Assembly (NCBI RefSeq): GCF_002091715.1
Contig: NZ_BDAG01000033.1
Span: forward strand, 24,065-88,064
From: Pseudomonas migulae NBRC 103157
GTDB taxonomy: Bacteria; Pseudomonadota; Gammaproteobacteria; Pseudomonadales; Pseudomonadaceae
Reading direction: 5' to 3'
Length of the DNA stretch: 64,000 nucleotides
The position numbers and the translations under genes are program-made. The notes beneath the pieces were generated by a model. The model was not told the DNA's origin, ran no database searches, and was given only the letters and a program-made list of their open reading frames with translations. Positions 1 through 9,418 of this stretch are shown here, piece by piece. Position 1 is the first letter of the stretch. Every line of letters starts with the position of its first letter.

Positions 1-191
1 TTATCGGCGTAGTCGATACCAACAGCAGCCCGGAAGGCGTTGACTACATCATCCCAGGCAACGATGACGCAATCCGCGCTATCCAGCTGTACATGGGTTC
101 GATGGCTGACGCTGTAATCCGCGGTCGCAACCACGTTGCTGGTGGCACCGAGCAGTTCGTTGAAGAAGCTCCGGCAGCTGCAGCTGAGTAA
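1..191 (+). CDS. rpsB: 30S ribosomal protein S2, 3' end (partial)
   Basis: Only the last 62 codons are in the window; the reading frame enters at base 3 and stops at TAA 189-191. The visible residues (GVVDTNSSPEGVDYIIPGND, then YMGSMADAVIRGR) are the conserved C-terminal part of ribosomal protein S2, which binds the 30S subunit head and is needed for S1 attachment. The tail ends in a run of alanine and glutamate (EEAPAAAAE), usual for Pseudomonas S2. The gene is followed by an intrinsic terminator and then tsf, the standard bacterial rpsB-tsf order. The start lies outside the window. Confidence 0.97.
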   Translation, partial: IGVVDTNSSPEGVDYIIPGNDDAIRAIQLYMGSMADAVIRGRNHVAGGTEQFVEEAPAAAAE

Positions 192-219
192 TTGACGCCT
201 TGGCGTTGACTCAGTAAGC

Positions 220-246
220 AAAAAGGGGGCTTGGCCCCCTTTTTGC
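220..246 (+). terminator. intrinsic terminator after rpsB
   Basis: AAAAAGGGGGC and its reverse complement are separated by a very short loop and end in a T run. The hairpin lies 28 bases after the rpsB stop and before tsf, so it probably lowers tsf transcription relative to rpsB rather than fully separating the genes. Confidence 0.8.
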
Positions 247-384
247 CACCTCGAAAACCATTTGTCCGGTGGCGCATTTACAGTATTTGTAACTTGCAGC
301 TGCTAACAAGGGTGGTTCGGGAAGAATTGAACGCCCGTTCGATCGGGTGGAATGGTTGAAAACCTATCCAAGAGGAATTTTGAA

Positions 385-1248
385 ATGGCAGAGATTACTG
401 CAGCGTTGGTCAAAGAACTGCGCGAGCGTACTGGCGAAGGCATGATGGACTGCAAAAAAGCCTTGACCAAGGCTGGCGGCGACATCGAAAAAGCCATTGA
501 TGACATGCGTGCTTCGGGCGCAATCAAGGCTGCCAAGAAAGCAGGCAACGTGGCTGCTGAAGGCGCTATCGCTCTGAAAGAAGACGGTAAATCCGCCGTT
601 CTGCTGGAAGTGAACTCGCAGACCGACTTCCTGGCTCTGCAGGACGACTTCAAGGCATTTGTTACTGAAAGCGTTGAAAAAGCGTTCGCTGACAAACTGA
701 CTGACGTCGCTCCGCTGATCGAAGCTCAAGAAGCTGCTCGCCTGGTACTGGTCGGCAAGGTTGGCGAAAACGTCAACATCCGTCGCCTGGCTCGCGTTGA
801 AGGTGATGTTGTTGGTGGTTACCTGCACGGCAACAAGATCGGTGTTGCGGTTGTTCTGAAGGGCGGCAACGTTGAGCTGGCCAAAGACATCGCTATGCAC
901 GTAGCGGCCAGCAACCCTGAGTTCCTGCTGCCATCGGAAGTTTCCGCTGAAGCAATCGAGCGCGAAAAAGCCGTGTTCCTGCAGCTGAACGAAGAAAAAA
1001 TCAAAGGCAAGCCAGAAAACATTGTTGAGAACATGGTCAAAGGCCGTATCAGCAAGTTCCTGGCTGAAGCAAGCCTGGTTGAGCAGGCGTTCGTCAAGAA
1101 CCCTGAAATCAAGGTCGGCGAACTGGCCAAGAAAGCCGGTGCTGAAATCGTTTCTTTCACCTACTTCAAAGTAGGCGAAGGCATCGAGAAGCCGGTCGAC
1201 AACTTCGCTGAAGAAGTTGCTGCCCAGCTGGCTGCCGCCAAGCAATAA
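385..1248 (+). CDS. tsf: translation elongation factor Ts
   Basis: EF-Ts, 287 residues, is the cytoplasmic nucleotide-exchange factor that releases GDP from EF-Tu. The N-terminal motif AALVKELRERTGEGMMDCKK is the EF-Ts UBA-like domain signature; the core carries SQTDFLA, the EF-Tu contact region. An in-frame ATG exists at 352, but the start at 385 has a good ribosome binding site (AGAGGA at 371-376) and gives the family-standard beginning MAEITAALVKE. It follows rpsB as in most bacteria and is closed by its own terminator. Confidence 0.98.
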   Translation: MAEITAALVKELRERTGEGMMDCKKALTKAGGDIEKAIDDMRASGAIKAAKKAGNVAAEGAIALKEDGKSAVLLEVNSQTDFLALQDDFKAFVTESVEKAFADKLTDVAPLIEAQEAARLVLVGKVGENVNIRRLARVEGDVVGGYLHGNKIGVAVVLKGGNVELAKDIAMHVAASNPEFLLPSEVSAEAIEREKAVFLQLNEEKIKGKPENIVENMVKGRISKFLAEASLVEQAFVKNPEIKVGELAKKAGAEIVSFTYFKVGEGIEKPVDNFAEEVAAQLAAAKQ

Positions 1249-1271
1249 GACGGTTTTTTAACTGTCGCCCT

Positions 1272-1308
1272 GAAGAGGCTGCCCGCTTACGCGCGCAGCC
1301 TCTTTTCA
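1272..1308 (+). terminator. intrinsic terminator after tsf
   Basis: The arms GAAGAGGCTGC and GCAGCCTCTTTTC face each other across a short GC-rich loop, about 25 bases after the tsf stop. It separates tsf from the pyrH operon. Between it and pyrH lies a second small hairpin (GGCGCT/AGCGCC, 1370-1386) without a T run. Confidence 0.8.
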
Positions 1309-1457
1309 GATGGGGCACCAATTTTTATTGGTTTCCCTTTGGAACTGGCTTACAAAGCCATGTTCCGATGGCGCTGAAGCAGCGCCAAGCTAGAGTGAAC
1401 GCCAGCTGTAAACAGCTCGCAAAGAATTTTTAAAATACGCCGCAGGAGAGATTCGCA

Positions 1458-2201
1458 ATGGCTCAGCAGGGCAGTGGTTATCAGGCTCGCTATAAACGCA
1501 TTCTACTCAAGCTTAGCGGCGAGGCCCTGATGGGCTCGGAAGAGTTCGGGATCGATCCGAAAGTTCTGGATCGCATGGCGCTGGAAGTCGGCCAACTGGT
1601 TGGCATCGGTGTCCAGGTCGGTCTGGTGATCGGCGGCGGCAACCTGTTCCGCGGGGCAGCGCTGAGCGCGGCCGGCATGGATCGGGTCACAGGCGACCAC
1701 ATGGGCATGCTGGCCACTGTGATGAACGCCCTGGCCATGCGTGATGCGCTGGAACGTGCCAATATCTCGGCCATCGTGATGTCGGCCATTTCCATGGTTG
1801 GCGTCACCGATCACTATGATCGCCGCAAAGCCATGCGCCACCTGAACTCCAAGGAAGTCGTGATCTTTGCGGCCGGCACCGGCAATCCGTTCTTCACCAC
1901 GGATTCGGCAGCCTGCTTGCGTGCGATCGAAATCGACGCTGACGTCGTGCTGAAAGCGACCAAGGTCGATGGTGTCTACACCGCAGATCCATTCAAGGAC
2001 CCGCATGCCGAGAAGTTCGATCATCTGACCTACGATGAAGTGCTGGATCGCAAGCTGGGCGTGATGGATCTGACAGCCATTTGTCTGTGCCGCGACCACA
2101 AAATGCCGTTGCGCGTATTTAACATGAACAAGCCCGGCGCCCTGCTGAACATCGTGCATGGCGGCGCTGAAGGGACCCTGATCGAGGAAGGCCAACAATG
2201 A
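1458..2201 (+). CDS. pyrH: UMP kinase
   Basis: Uridylate kinase, 247 residues, phosphorylates UMP to UDP with ATP in pyrimidine nucleotide synthesis. It belongs to the amino acid kinase fold: the N-terminal KLSGEAL phosphate-binding loop, GGGNLFRG around residues 58-65, and TGNPFFTTDSAA near residue 140 are the bacterial PyrH signatures. The start has a strong Shine-Dalgarno AGGAG at 1444-1448. The stop overlaps the frr start (ATGA), so the pair is translationally coupled. Bacterial PyrH is typically hexameric and allosterically controlled by GTP and UTP (family knowledge). Confidence 0.97.
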   Translation: MAQQGSGYQARYKRILLKLSGEALMGSEEFGIDPKVLDRMALEVGQLVGIGVQVGLVIGGGNLFRGAALSAAGMDRVTGDHMGMLATVMNALAMRDALERANISAIVMSAISMVGVTDHYDRRKAMRHLNSKEVVIFAAGTGNPFFTTDSAACLRAIEIDADVVLKATKVDGVYTADPFKDPHAEKFDHLTYDEVLDRKLGVMDLTAICLCRDHKMPLRVFNMNKPGALLNIVHGGAEGTLIEEGQQ

Positions 2202-2755
2202 TCAACGAAATCAAGAAAGACGCTCAAGAGCGCATGAAGAAATCGGTGGAATCGCTGCTTCACAACTTCGGCCGCATTCGTACCGGCCAGGCGCACCCAA
2301 GCATTCTGGAAGGCGTGATGGTGCCATATTACGGTTCCGACACCCCGATCAAGCAAGTGGCGAACATCACCGTCAAAGACGCCCGTACCCTGCAAGTCGT
2401 TGCCTTTGAGCGCAACATGCTCGGTGCCGTCGACAAAGCCATCGGCAGCGCGGGTCTGAACCTCAATCCGACCAACCTGGGTGAGCTGCTGCTGATCTCC
2501 ATGCCGGCCCTGACCGAAGAAACCCGCAAGGGCTTCACCAAGCAGGCTCGTGATGTTGCGGAAGATGCCCGTGTTGCCGTGCGCAACATCCGTCGTGACG
2601 CAAACAGCCAGCTCAAGGACCTGGTCAAGGAAAAGGAAATCAGTGAAGACGAAGAGCGTCGCGCCACTGGCGAAATTGATGATCTGACCAAAAAGTACGT
2701 GGCTGAAATCGACGCGAATTTGGCGCAGAAAGAAAAAGACCTGATGGCCGTGTAA
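2198..2755 (+). CDS. frr: ribosome recycling factor
   Basis: RRF, 185 residues, splits post-termination ribosomes together with EF-G. The sequence shows the family features: an N-terminal long helix region starting MINEIKKDAQERMKKS, the LLHNFGRIRTGQAHPSIL segment, and the C-terminal helix with VRNIRRDANSQLK. Length matches the family norm of 185. It overlaps pyrH by 4 bases and precedes uppS by 13 bases, an order conserved across gammaproteobacteria. Confidence 0.98.
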   Translation: MINEIKKDAQERMKKSVESLLHNFGRIRTGQAHPSILEGVMVPYYGSDTPIKQVANITVKDARTLQVVAFERNMLGAVDKAIGSAGLNLNPTNLGELLLISMPALTEETRKGFTKQARDVAEDARVAVRNIRRDANSQLKDLVKEKEISEDEERRATGEIDDLTKKYVAEIDANLAQKEKDLMAV

Positions 2756-2768
2756 GGGTCGCGTTTTC

Positions 2769-3524
2769 ATGGAAAAGACCAAGCAGGTTGCGCCGTCCGC
2801 GGTGCCGCGCCATGTCGCGATCATCATGGATGGCAATAATCGCTGGGCGAAAAAACGCTTTATGCCGGGTGTCGCCGGGCATAAAGCGGGTGTGGATGCA
2901 GTTCGTGCGGTGATTGAGGTGTGTGCCGAGGCCAAGGTCGAGGTATTGACCCTGTTCGCCTTCTCCAGCGAGAACTGGCAGCGCCCGGCCGATGAGGTCA
3001 GTGCCTTGATGGACCTGTTCTTCAAGGCGTTGCGTCGCGAGGCCAAGCGCCTGAACGAAAACAACATCAGTCTGCGCATCATTGGCGACCGTTCGCGTTT
3101 TCATCCAGAGCTTCAGGCGGCCATGCGCGAGGCTGAAGCCATGACGGCGGGCGCCAATCGCTTCGTCCTGCAGATCGCGGCCAACTACGGCGGTCAGTGG
3201 GACATTGCGCAGGCCGCGCAGCGTCTGGCGCGAGAAGTCCAGGCCGGCCATCTGCGTCCGGAAGACATTACCCCGGAACTGTTGCAAACCTGCCTGGCCA
3301 CCGGCGACCTGCCGTTACCGGACCTGTGTATCCGCACCGGTGGTGAACACCGCATCAGCAACTTCCTGCTGTGGCAACTGGCTTACGCCGAGTTGTACTT
3401 CTCCGACCTGTTCTGGCCGGACTTCAAACACGACGCCATGCGCACCGCGCTGGCCGATTTCGCTTCTCGTCAGCGTCGCTTCGGTAAAACGAGCGAGCAG
3501 GTCGAGGCTGGAGCCCGGGTTTAA
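2769..3524 (+). CDS. uppS: undecaprenyl diphosphate synthase (cis-prenyltransferase)
   Basis: This 251-residue enzyme adds isopentenyl units to farnesyl diphosphate to make the C55 lipid carrier for peptidoglycan and LPS. The signature HVAIIMDGNNRWAKKR holds the catalytic Asp, GHKAG follows, and the C-terminal RTGGEHRISNFLLWQ and Y-SDLFWPDF are the diagnostic cis-prenyltransferase blocks. It starts 13 bases after frr and its TAA overlaps the cdsA ATG by one base. Confidence 0.97.
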   Translation: MEKTKQVAPSAVPRHVAIIMDGNNRWAKKRFMPGVAGHKAGVDAVRAVIEVCAEAKVEVLTLFAFSSENWQRPADEVSALMDLFFKALRREAKRLNENNISLRIIGDRSRFHPELQAAMREAEAMTAGANRFVLQIAANYGGQWDIAQAAQRLAREVQAGHLRPEDITPELLQTCLATGDLPLPDLCIRTGGEHRISNFLLWQLAYAELYFSDLFWPDFKHDAMRTALADFASRQRRFGKTSEQVEAGARV

Positions 3525-4330
3525 TGCTTAAACAACGAATCATCACTGCACTGATACTGCTGCCGATTGCCTTGGGCGGGTTTTTCCTGCTTGAAGGTTC
3601 CGGCTTTGCGCTGTTTATCGGGCTGGTCGTGACCCTCGGTGCCTGGGAATGGGCGCGCCTTGCGGGGTTTGCCGCTCAACCGATGCGCGTGGCCTACGCA
3701 GCAATGGTCGCGTTGATGTTGTTTGTCATGCACATCCTGCCGGGGCTTGCGCCCTGGGTTTTGGGCGCTTCGGTGCTGTGGTGGGGTGTGGCGACGTATC
3801 TGGTGCTGACGTATCCGCGTTCCAGCGAGCGTTGGTCCAGTGCGGCGACCAAATTGGTGATCGGTCTGTTGGTTCTGCTGCCGGCCTGGCAAGGTCTGGT
3901 GCAGATCAAACAATACCCATTGGGTAACTTGCTGATCATGGCGGTGATGGTGCTGGTCTGGGGGGCCGATATCGGTGCCTACTTCTCTGGTCGCGCGTTC
4001 GGCAAACGCAAACTGGCGCCGCAGGTCAGTCCCGGCAAAAGCTGGGAAGGCGTGTATGGCGGCCTGGCGCTGAGCCTGGTCATCACCGTCATTGTCGGCC
4101 TGGTTCGCGACTGGACGGTTGCCGAGCTTTTCAAAGGGTTGATCGGTGCGGCAATTGTCGTGTTCATCTCGGTGGTGGGTGATCTCACCGAAAGCATGTT
4201 CAAGCGCCAGTCCGGCATCAAGGACAGCAGTAATCTGCTGCCCGGTCATGGCGGCGTGCTGGATCGCATCGACAGTCTGACGGCTGCGATTCCTGTATTC
4301 GCTGTGCTGCTTTGGATGGCCGCACCGTGA
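3524..4330 (+). CDS. cdsA: phosphatidate cytidylyltransferase (CDP-diglyceride synthase)
   Basis: An inner-membrane enzyme, 268 residues, that converts phosphatidic acid and CTP to CDP-diacylglycerol, the precursor of all phospholipids. Several hydrophobic helices fill the sequence (for example around residues 7-35, 50-85 and 105-145). The C-terminal signature with SGIKDSS and LLPGHGGVLDRIDS is the CTP-transferase motif. Start overlaps the uppS stop (TAATG); its stop overlaps the GTG of dxr (GTGA). Confidence 0.96.
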   Translation: MLKQRIITALILLPIALGGFFLLEGSGFALFIGLVVTLGAWEWARLAGFAAQPMRVAYAAMVALMLFVMHILPGLAPWVLGASVLWWGVATYLVLTYPRSSERWSSAATKLVIGLLVLLPAWQGLVQIKQYPLGNLLIMAVMVLVWGADIGAYFSGRAFGKRKLAPQVSPGKSWEGVYGGLALSLVITVIVGLVRDWTVAELFKGLIGAAIVVFISVVGDLTESMFKRQSGIKDSSNLLPGHGGVLDRIDSLTAAIPVFAVLLWMAAP

Positions 4331-5517
4331 GCCGCCCTCAACAGATTACCGTTCTGGGGGCGACCGGTTCGATCGGTCTGAGCACGCTCGACGTCATTGC
4401 CCGTCATCCCGAGCGGTATCAGGTTTTTGCCTTGAGCGGCTTCACGCGTCTGAGCGAGTTGCATGCGCTTTGTGTCCGTCATGCACCGAAGTTCGCCGTC
4501 GTGCCGGAGCAGAGCGCCGCCCGGGTCCTGCAGGACGATTTACGTGCAGTCGGTCTGTCGACTCGCGTGCTGGTTGGGGAGGAGGGCCTGTGTCAGGTCG
4601 CCTCCGATCCGGAAGTCGATACGGTCATGGCGGCCATCGTCGGTGCGGCGGGCTTGCGTCCGACCCTGGCGGCCGTTGAAACCGGCAAGAAAATTCTCCT
4701 GGCCAACAAAGAAGCGCTGGTGATGTCCGGCGCGCTGTTCATGCAGGCCGTACGCAAAAGCGGTTCAGTGCTGCTGCCGATCGACAGCGAGCACAACGCG
4801 ATTTTCCAGTGCATGCCGCAGGATTTTTCCCGCGGGCTCGGGGTCGTGGGCGTTCGTCGGATTTTGCTGACAGCCTCTGGCGGTCCGTTCCGGCAGACAC
4901 CCTTGGCCGAGCTCGCCGATGTTTCGCCTGAGCAGGCCTGTGCGCACCCGACCTGGTCCATGGGGCGCAAGATCTCCGTGGACTCGGCGAGCATGATGAA
5001 CAAGGGGCTCGAGCTGATCGAGGCCTGCTGGCTGTTCGATGCCAAGCCGTCCCAGGTAGAAGTGTTGATTCACCCGCAGAGTGTGATTCATTCGCTGGTC
5101 GACTACATCGACGGTTCAGTATTGGCTCAGCTGGGCAATCCTGACATGCGCACACCGATCGCCAACGCCCTGGCCTGGCCGGAGCGTATCGATTCGGGCG
5201 TTGCTCCGCTGGATCTGTTTGCCATCGCACGTCTGGATTTCCAGGCGCCCGATGAAGAGCGTTTCCCATGCCTGCGGCTGGCGCGTCAGGCTGCCGAGGC
5301 TGGCAATAGCGCACCAGCGATGCTAAATGCGGCAAATGAAGTGGCAGTCGCCGCGTTTCTCGACGGGCGGGTTCGTTATCTGGAAATCGCGAGTATCATC
5401 GAAGAAGTCTTGAATCTCGAGCCTGTGGTTGCGGTGGATGATCTCGAGGCTGTGTTCACGGCTGACGCGAAAGCGCGAGTCCTGGCCGGGCAATGGTTGA
5501 GTCGTCACGGGCGGTAA
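4327..5517 (+). CDS. dxr: 1-deoxy-D-xylulose 5-phosphate reductoisomerase
   Basis: DXR, 396 residues, makes 2-C-methyl-erythritol 4-phosphate with NADPH and a divalent metal, the committed step of the MEP isoprenoid route. Seen: NADPH loop GATGSIG at residues 9-15, the metal-site motif SEHNAIFQ, and SASMMNKGLELIEA. The open frame extends to an ATG at 4312, but the GTG at 4327 overlaps the cdsA stop and gives the family-standard length, so GTG is preferred. Other MEP genes in the window are ispD (24867) and ispF (28667). Confidence 0.96.
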   Translation: MSRPQQITVLGATGSIGLSTLDVIARHPERYQVFALSGFTRLSELHALCVRHAPKFAVVPEQSAARVLQDDLRAVGLSTRVLVGEEGLCQVASDPEVDTVMAAIVGAAGLRPTLAAVETGKKILLANKEALVMSGALFMQAVRKSGSVLLPIDSEHNAIFQCMPQDFSRGLGVVGVRRILLTASGGPFRQTPLAELADVSPEQACAHPTWSMGRKISVDSASMMNKGLELIEACWLFDAKPSQVEVLIHPQSVIHSLVDYIDGSVLAQLGNPDMRTPIANALAWPERIDSGVAPLDLFAIARLDFQAPDEERFPCLRLARQAAEAGNSAPAMLNAANEVAVAAFLDGRVRYLEIASIIEEVLNLEPVVAVDDLEAVFTADAKARVLAGQWLSRHGR

Positions 5518-5570
5518 GTGCTGCCACACGTTGGCCCATGCAGCACTGGATAGGATTGCGGAGAAAGTAG

Positions 5571-6923
5571 ATGAGCGCGCTCTATATGATTGTCGGCACC
5601 CTGGTAGCCCTGGGCGTGCTGGTCACCTTCCACGAATTCGGCCATTTCTGGGTCGCGCGTCGCTGTGGGGTCAAAGTGCTGCGCTTCTCCGTGGGCTTCG
5701 GCATGCCGTTGCTGCGCTGGCACGACAAGAAAGGCACTGAGTTCGTCGTCGCCGCGATCCCGCTGGGCGGCTACGTGAAGATGCTCGATGAGCGCGAAGG
5801 CGAAGTGCCAGCCGATCAGCTCGATCAATCCTTCAATCGCAAATCCGTCCGTCAGCGCATTGCAATTGTGTCGGCAGGCCCGATTGCCAACTTTTTACTG
5901 GCGATGATTTTTTTCTGGGTGCTCGCGATGCTCGGCAGCGAGCAGGTGCGGCCTGTTATCGGTGCCGTTGAGTCCGGCAGTATCGCCGCCAAGGCCGGTT
6001 TGAGCCCTGGTCAGGAAATTGTCGCCATCGATGGTGAGCCGACTTCGGGTTGGGGGGCCGTCAATCTGCAGCTGGTTCGCCGTCTTGGCGAGAGCGGTTC
6101 CCTTCAGGTGCTGGTCCGCGAGCAGGGTTCCACAGCGGATTCGTCTCGTGAGCTGGTCCTGAATAAATGGCTCAAGGGCGCCGACGAACCGGATCCGATT
6201 CGTTCGTTGGGTATTCGCCCTTGGCGTCCGGCATTGCCGCCGGTTTTGGCCGAGCTTGACCCGAAAGGCCCTGCACAGGCGGCTGGCCTGAAAACCGGTG
6301 ACCGGTTGTTGGCATTGGATGGCAAGGCGCTCGATGACTGGCAGCAGGTGGTCGACACCGTTCGTACGCAACCGGATACCAAAATCATGCTGCGCGTCGA
6401 GCGTGATGGTGCTCAAATCGACGTCCCTGTGACGCTCGCTGCTCGCGGCGAGAAAAAGTCGCCCAGTGGTTATCTCGGTGCCGGGGTGAAAGCAATCGAT
6501 TGGCCACCGGAGATGATTCGCGAGGTCAGTTACGGGCCTTTGGCAGCGATTGGCGAGGGGGCTCGACGCACCTGGACCATGAGCGTACTGACCCTCGATT
6601 CGCTCAAGAAAATGTTGTTCGGTGAGCTCTCGGTAAAAAACTTGAGTGGACCGATAACCATTGCTAAAGTGGCGGGCGCTTCTGCCCAGTCGGGCGTCGC
6701 TGATTTCCTGAATTTCCTTGCTTATCTGAGTATTAGCTTGGGGGTTCTGAATTTGTTGCCCATTCCTGTACTGGATGGGGGGCATTTGTTGTTTTATCTG
6801 ATCGAGTGGGCGCGTGGTCGCCCCTTGTCGGATCGGGTGCAGGGTTGGGGGATACAGATCGGTATCAGTTTGGTGGTCGGGGTGATGTTGCTTGCTCTGG
6901 TCAATGATTTGGGCCGTCTGTAA
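5571..6923 (+). CDS. rseP: site-2 intramembrane zinc protease RseP
   Basis: A 450-residue inner-membrane metalloprotease of the S2P family. It cleaves the anti-sigma factor (MucA in Pseudomonas) after the first cut by AlgW/DegS, releasing the envelope stress sigma factor AlgU. The zinc motif HEFGH is in the first transmembrane helix (about residues 22-26); two PDZ domains lie near residues 115-200 and 215-300; the third zinc ligand motif NLLPIPVLDGGH is near the C-terminus. It is followed by bamA, linking stress sensing with outer-membrane assembly. The product could also be called MucP by Pseudomonas usage. Confidence 0.96.
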   Translation: MSALYMIVGTLVALGVLVTFHEFGHFWVARRCGVKVLRFSVGFGMPLLRWHDKKGTEFVVAAIPLGGYVKMLDEREGEVPADQLDQSFNRKSVRQRIAIVSAGPIANFLLAMIFFWVLAMLGSEQVRPVIGAVESGSIAAKAGLSPGQEIVAIDGEPTSGWGAVNLQLVRRLGESGSLQVLVREQGSTADSSRELVLNKWLKGADEPDPIRSLGIRPWRPALPPVLAELDPKGPAQAAGLKTGDRLLALDGKALDDWQQVVDTVRTQPDTKIMLRVERDGAQIDVPVTLAARGEKKSPSGYLGAGVKAIDWPPEMIREVSYGPLAAIGEGARRTWTMSVLTLDSLKKMLFGELSVKNLSGPITIAKVAGASAQSGVADFLNFLAYLSISLGVLNLLPIPVLDGGHLLFYLIEWARGRPLSDRVQGWGIQIGISLVVGVMLLALVNDLGRL

Positions 6924-6997
6924 CACTTCGCTGAATTGCGAATCTGCCGCATTTTGCGGCAGTTTGTTTATTGCCAGTTGGAATAAGAAAGGACTTC

Positions 6998-9373
6998 ATG
7001 AAACGTCTGCTGCTAACTGCGGTTCTCACCGTATTGATGATCGCCGAAGTTCACGCCGAGTCCTTCACTATCTCTGATATTCGCGTCAATGGCCTCCAGC
7101 GGGTCTCCGCGGGTAGCGTCTTTGGTGCCTTGCCGTTGAACGTCGGTGAACAGGCGGATGATCGTCGCCTGGTGGAATCCACTCGTGCGCTGTTCAAAAC
7201 CGGGTTCTTTCAAGATATCCAGCTGGGCCGCGATGGCAATGTTCTTGTCATTACGGTAGTCGAGCGTCCGTCAGTCGCCAGTATCGAGATCGAGGGCAAC
7301 AAGGCGATCTCCACTGAAGACCTGATGAAAGGCCTCAAACAATCCGGTCTGGCCGAAGGCGAGATCTTCCAGCGTGCCACCCTCGAAGGTGTACGTAACG
7401 AACTGCAGCGCCAATACGTCGCGCAGGGCCGCTACTCGGCTACCGTCGACACCGAAGTGGTGCCGCAGCCGCGCAACCGCGTCGGGCTGAAGGTCAACAT
7501 CAACGAAGGCACCGTCGCTGCTATCCAGCACATCAACGTGGTGGGTAACACCGTCTTCCCTGATGAAGACCTGATCGACCTGTTCGAACTCAAGACCACC
7601 AACTGGCTGTCGTTCTTCAAGAACGACGACAAGTACGCCCGTGAAAAGCTTTCCGGTGACCTGGAGCGTCTGCGTTCCTACTACCTGGACCGCGGCTATA
7701 TCAACATGGATATCGCTTCGACCCAGGTATCCATCACCCCGGACAAGAAACACGTCTACATCACCGTCAACGTCAACGAAGGCGAGAAGTACACCGTTCG
7801 TGACGTCAAGCTGAGCGGCGACCTGAAAGTCCCTGAGGACCAGGTCAAGTCGTTGCTTCTGGTGCAGAAAGGCCAGGTGTTCTCGCGCAAGCTGATGACC
7901 ACCACGTCCGAACTGATCACCCGCCGTCTGGGTAACGAGGGCTACACCTTCGCCAACGTCAACGGCGTACCTCAGCCGCACGATGAAGACCACACTGTCG
8001 ATATCACTTTCGCTGTCGATCCGGGCAAGCGTGCTTACGTCAACCGCATCAACTTCCGTGGCAACACCAAGTCCGAAGACGAAGTGCTGCGCCGTGAAAT
8101 GCGTCAGATGGAAGGTGGCTGGGCTTCGACCTATCTGATCGACCAGTCCAAGACCCGTCTTGAGCGTCTGGGCTTCTTCAAGGAAGTCAACGTCGAAACC
8201 CCGGCCGTTCCGGGTGTCGATGACCAGGTTGACGTGAACTACAGCGTTGAAGAGCAAGCTTCCGGTTCGATTACCGCCAGCGTCGGCTTCGCACAGAGTG
8301 CTGGTCTGATCCTCGGTGGTTCGATCACCCAGAACAACTTCCTGGGTACCGGTAACAAGGTCAGCGTCGGCTTGACCCGCAGTGAATACCAGAGCCGCTA
8401 TAACTTCGGTTATGTCGACCCGTACTGGACTGCTGATGGCGTGAGCCTGGGTTACAACGCTTTCTATCGCACCACTGACTACAAAGACCTCGACGTCGAC
8501 GTAGCCAGCTATGCCGTAGACAGCCTGGGTGCAGGCGTGAGCGTCGGTTACCCGATCAGCGAAACGTCGCGTCTGACCTTCGGTCTGACCGCGCAACAGG
8601 ACAAGATCAAGACTGGCCTGTACACCGTTGACGAGATCTTCGACTTCGTTAACAAGGAAGGCGACAACTACCTGAACTTCAAGGCGTCGGCCGGTTGGTC
8701 CGAGTCGACCCTGAACAAAGGTGTGCTGGCGACCCGTGGTCATTCCCAAAGCCTGGTGCTGGAATCCACGACGCCGGGCAGTGACCTGTCGTTCTTCAAG
8801 CTCGACTACCGTGGTCAGTTGTTCCAGCCACTGAGCGAAAACTACACCATGCGCCTGCATACCGAACTGGGTTATGGCGATGGCTACGGTTCGACCGATG
8901 GCTTGCCGTTCTATGAAAACTACTATGCTGGTGGTTTCAACTCGGTTCGTGGCTTCAAGGACAGCACCCTGGGTCCTCGCAGTACACCGAGTACCGGCCG
9001 CAATCCGGGCACCGCGCTCGATCCGGACCAGGATCCGCTGCCATTCGGTGGTAACGTCCTGATCCAGGGCGGTGTGGAGGTTCTGTTCCCTCTGCCGTTC
9101 GTCAAGGACCAGCGTTCCCTGCGTACCTCGGTATTCTGGGACGTGGGTAACGTGTTCGACTCGCAGTGCAAGACGCCGACCAATGCCGACGGTTCGAAGT
9201 CCAATACGCAATGCAACGACATCAGTCTGAGCAACATGGCCAGCTCTGTCGGTGTAGGTGTGACATGGGTTACCGCACTGGGTCCTCTGAGTTTCGCGTT
9301 GGCCATGCCGATCAAGAAACCGGATGAGGCTGAAACTCAAGTGTTCCAATTCTCCCTCGGCCAGACGTTCTAA
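6998..9373 (+). CDS. bamA: outer membrane protein assembly factor BamA
   Basis: BamA, 791 residues, is the essential Omp85 barrel that folds beta-barrel proteins into the outer membrane. A signal peptide (MKRLLLTAVLTVLMIAEVHA) is followed by five POTRA repeats to about residue 420 and a C-terminal 16-strand barrel; the family motif VRGFKDSTLGPR and the terminal FSLGQTF with a final Phe are visible. An upstream in-frame codon at 6971 lacks a Shine-Dalgarno; AAGAAAGGA at 6985-6993 supports ATG 6998. Its periplasmic partner Skp is encoded next. Confidence 0.97.
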   Translation: MKRLLLTAVLTVLMIAEVHAESFTISDIRVNGLQRVSAGSVFGALPLNVGEQADDRRLVESTRALFKTGFFQDIQLGRDGNVLVITVVERPSVASIEIEGNKAISTEDLMKGLKQSGLAEGEIFQRATLEGVRNELQRQYVAQGRYSATVDTEVVPQPRNRVGLKVNINEGTVAAIQHINVVGNTVFPDEDLIDLFELKTTNWLSFFKNDDKYAREKLSGDLERLRSYYLDRGYINMDIASTQVSITPDKKHVYITVNVNEGEKYTVRDVKLSGDLKVPEDQVKSLLLVQKGQVFSRKLMTTTSELITRRLGNEGYTFANVNGVPQPHDEDHTVDITFAVDPGKRAYVNRINFRGNTKSEDEVLRREMRQMEGGWASTYLIDQSKTRLERLGFFKEVNVETPAVPGVDDQVDVNYSVEEQASGSITASVGFAQSAGLILGGSITQNNFLGTGNKVSVGLTRSEYQSRYNFGYVDPYWTADGVSLGYNAFYRTTDYKDLDVDVASYAVDSLGAGVSVGYPISETSRLTFGLTAQQDKIKTGLYTVDEIFDFVNKEGDNYLNFKASAGWSESTLNKGVLATRGHSQSLVLESTTPGSDLSFFKLDYRGQLFQPLSENYTMRLHTELGYGDGYGSTDGLPFYENYYAGGFNSVRGFKDSTLGPRSTPSTGRNPGTALDPDQDPLPFGGNVLIQGGVEVLFPLPFVKDQRSLRTSVFWDVGNVFDSQCKTPTNADGSKSNTQCNDISLSNMASSVGVGVTWVTALGPLSFALAMPIKKPDEAETQVFQFSLGQTF

Positions 9374-9418
9374 GCGTCTGACCCAAGATAACGACAATGG
9401 ATTTTGTAGGAGTGCATC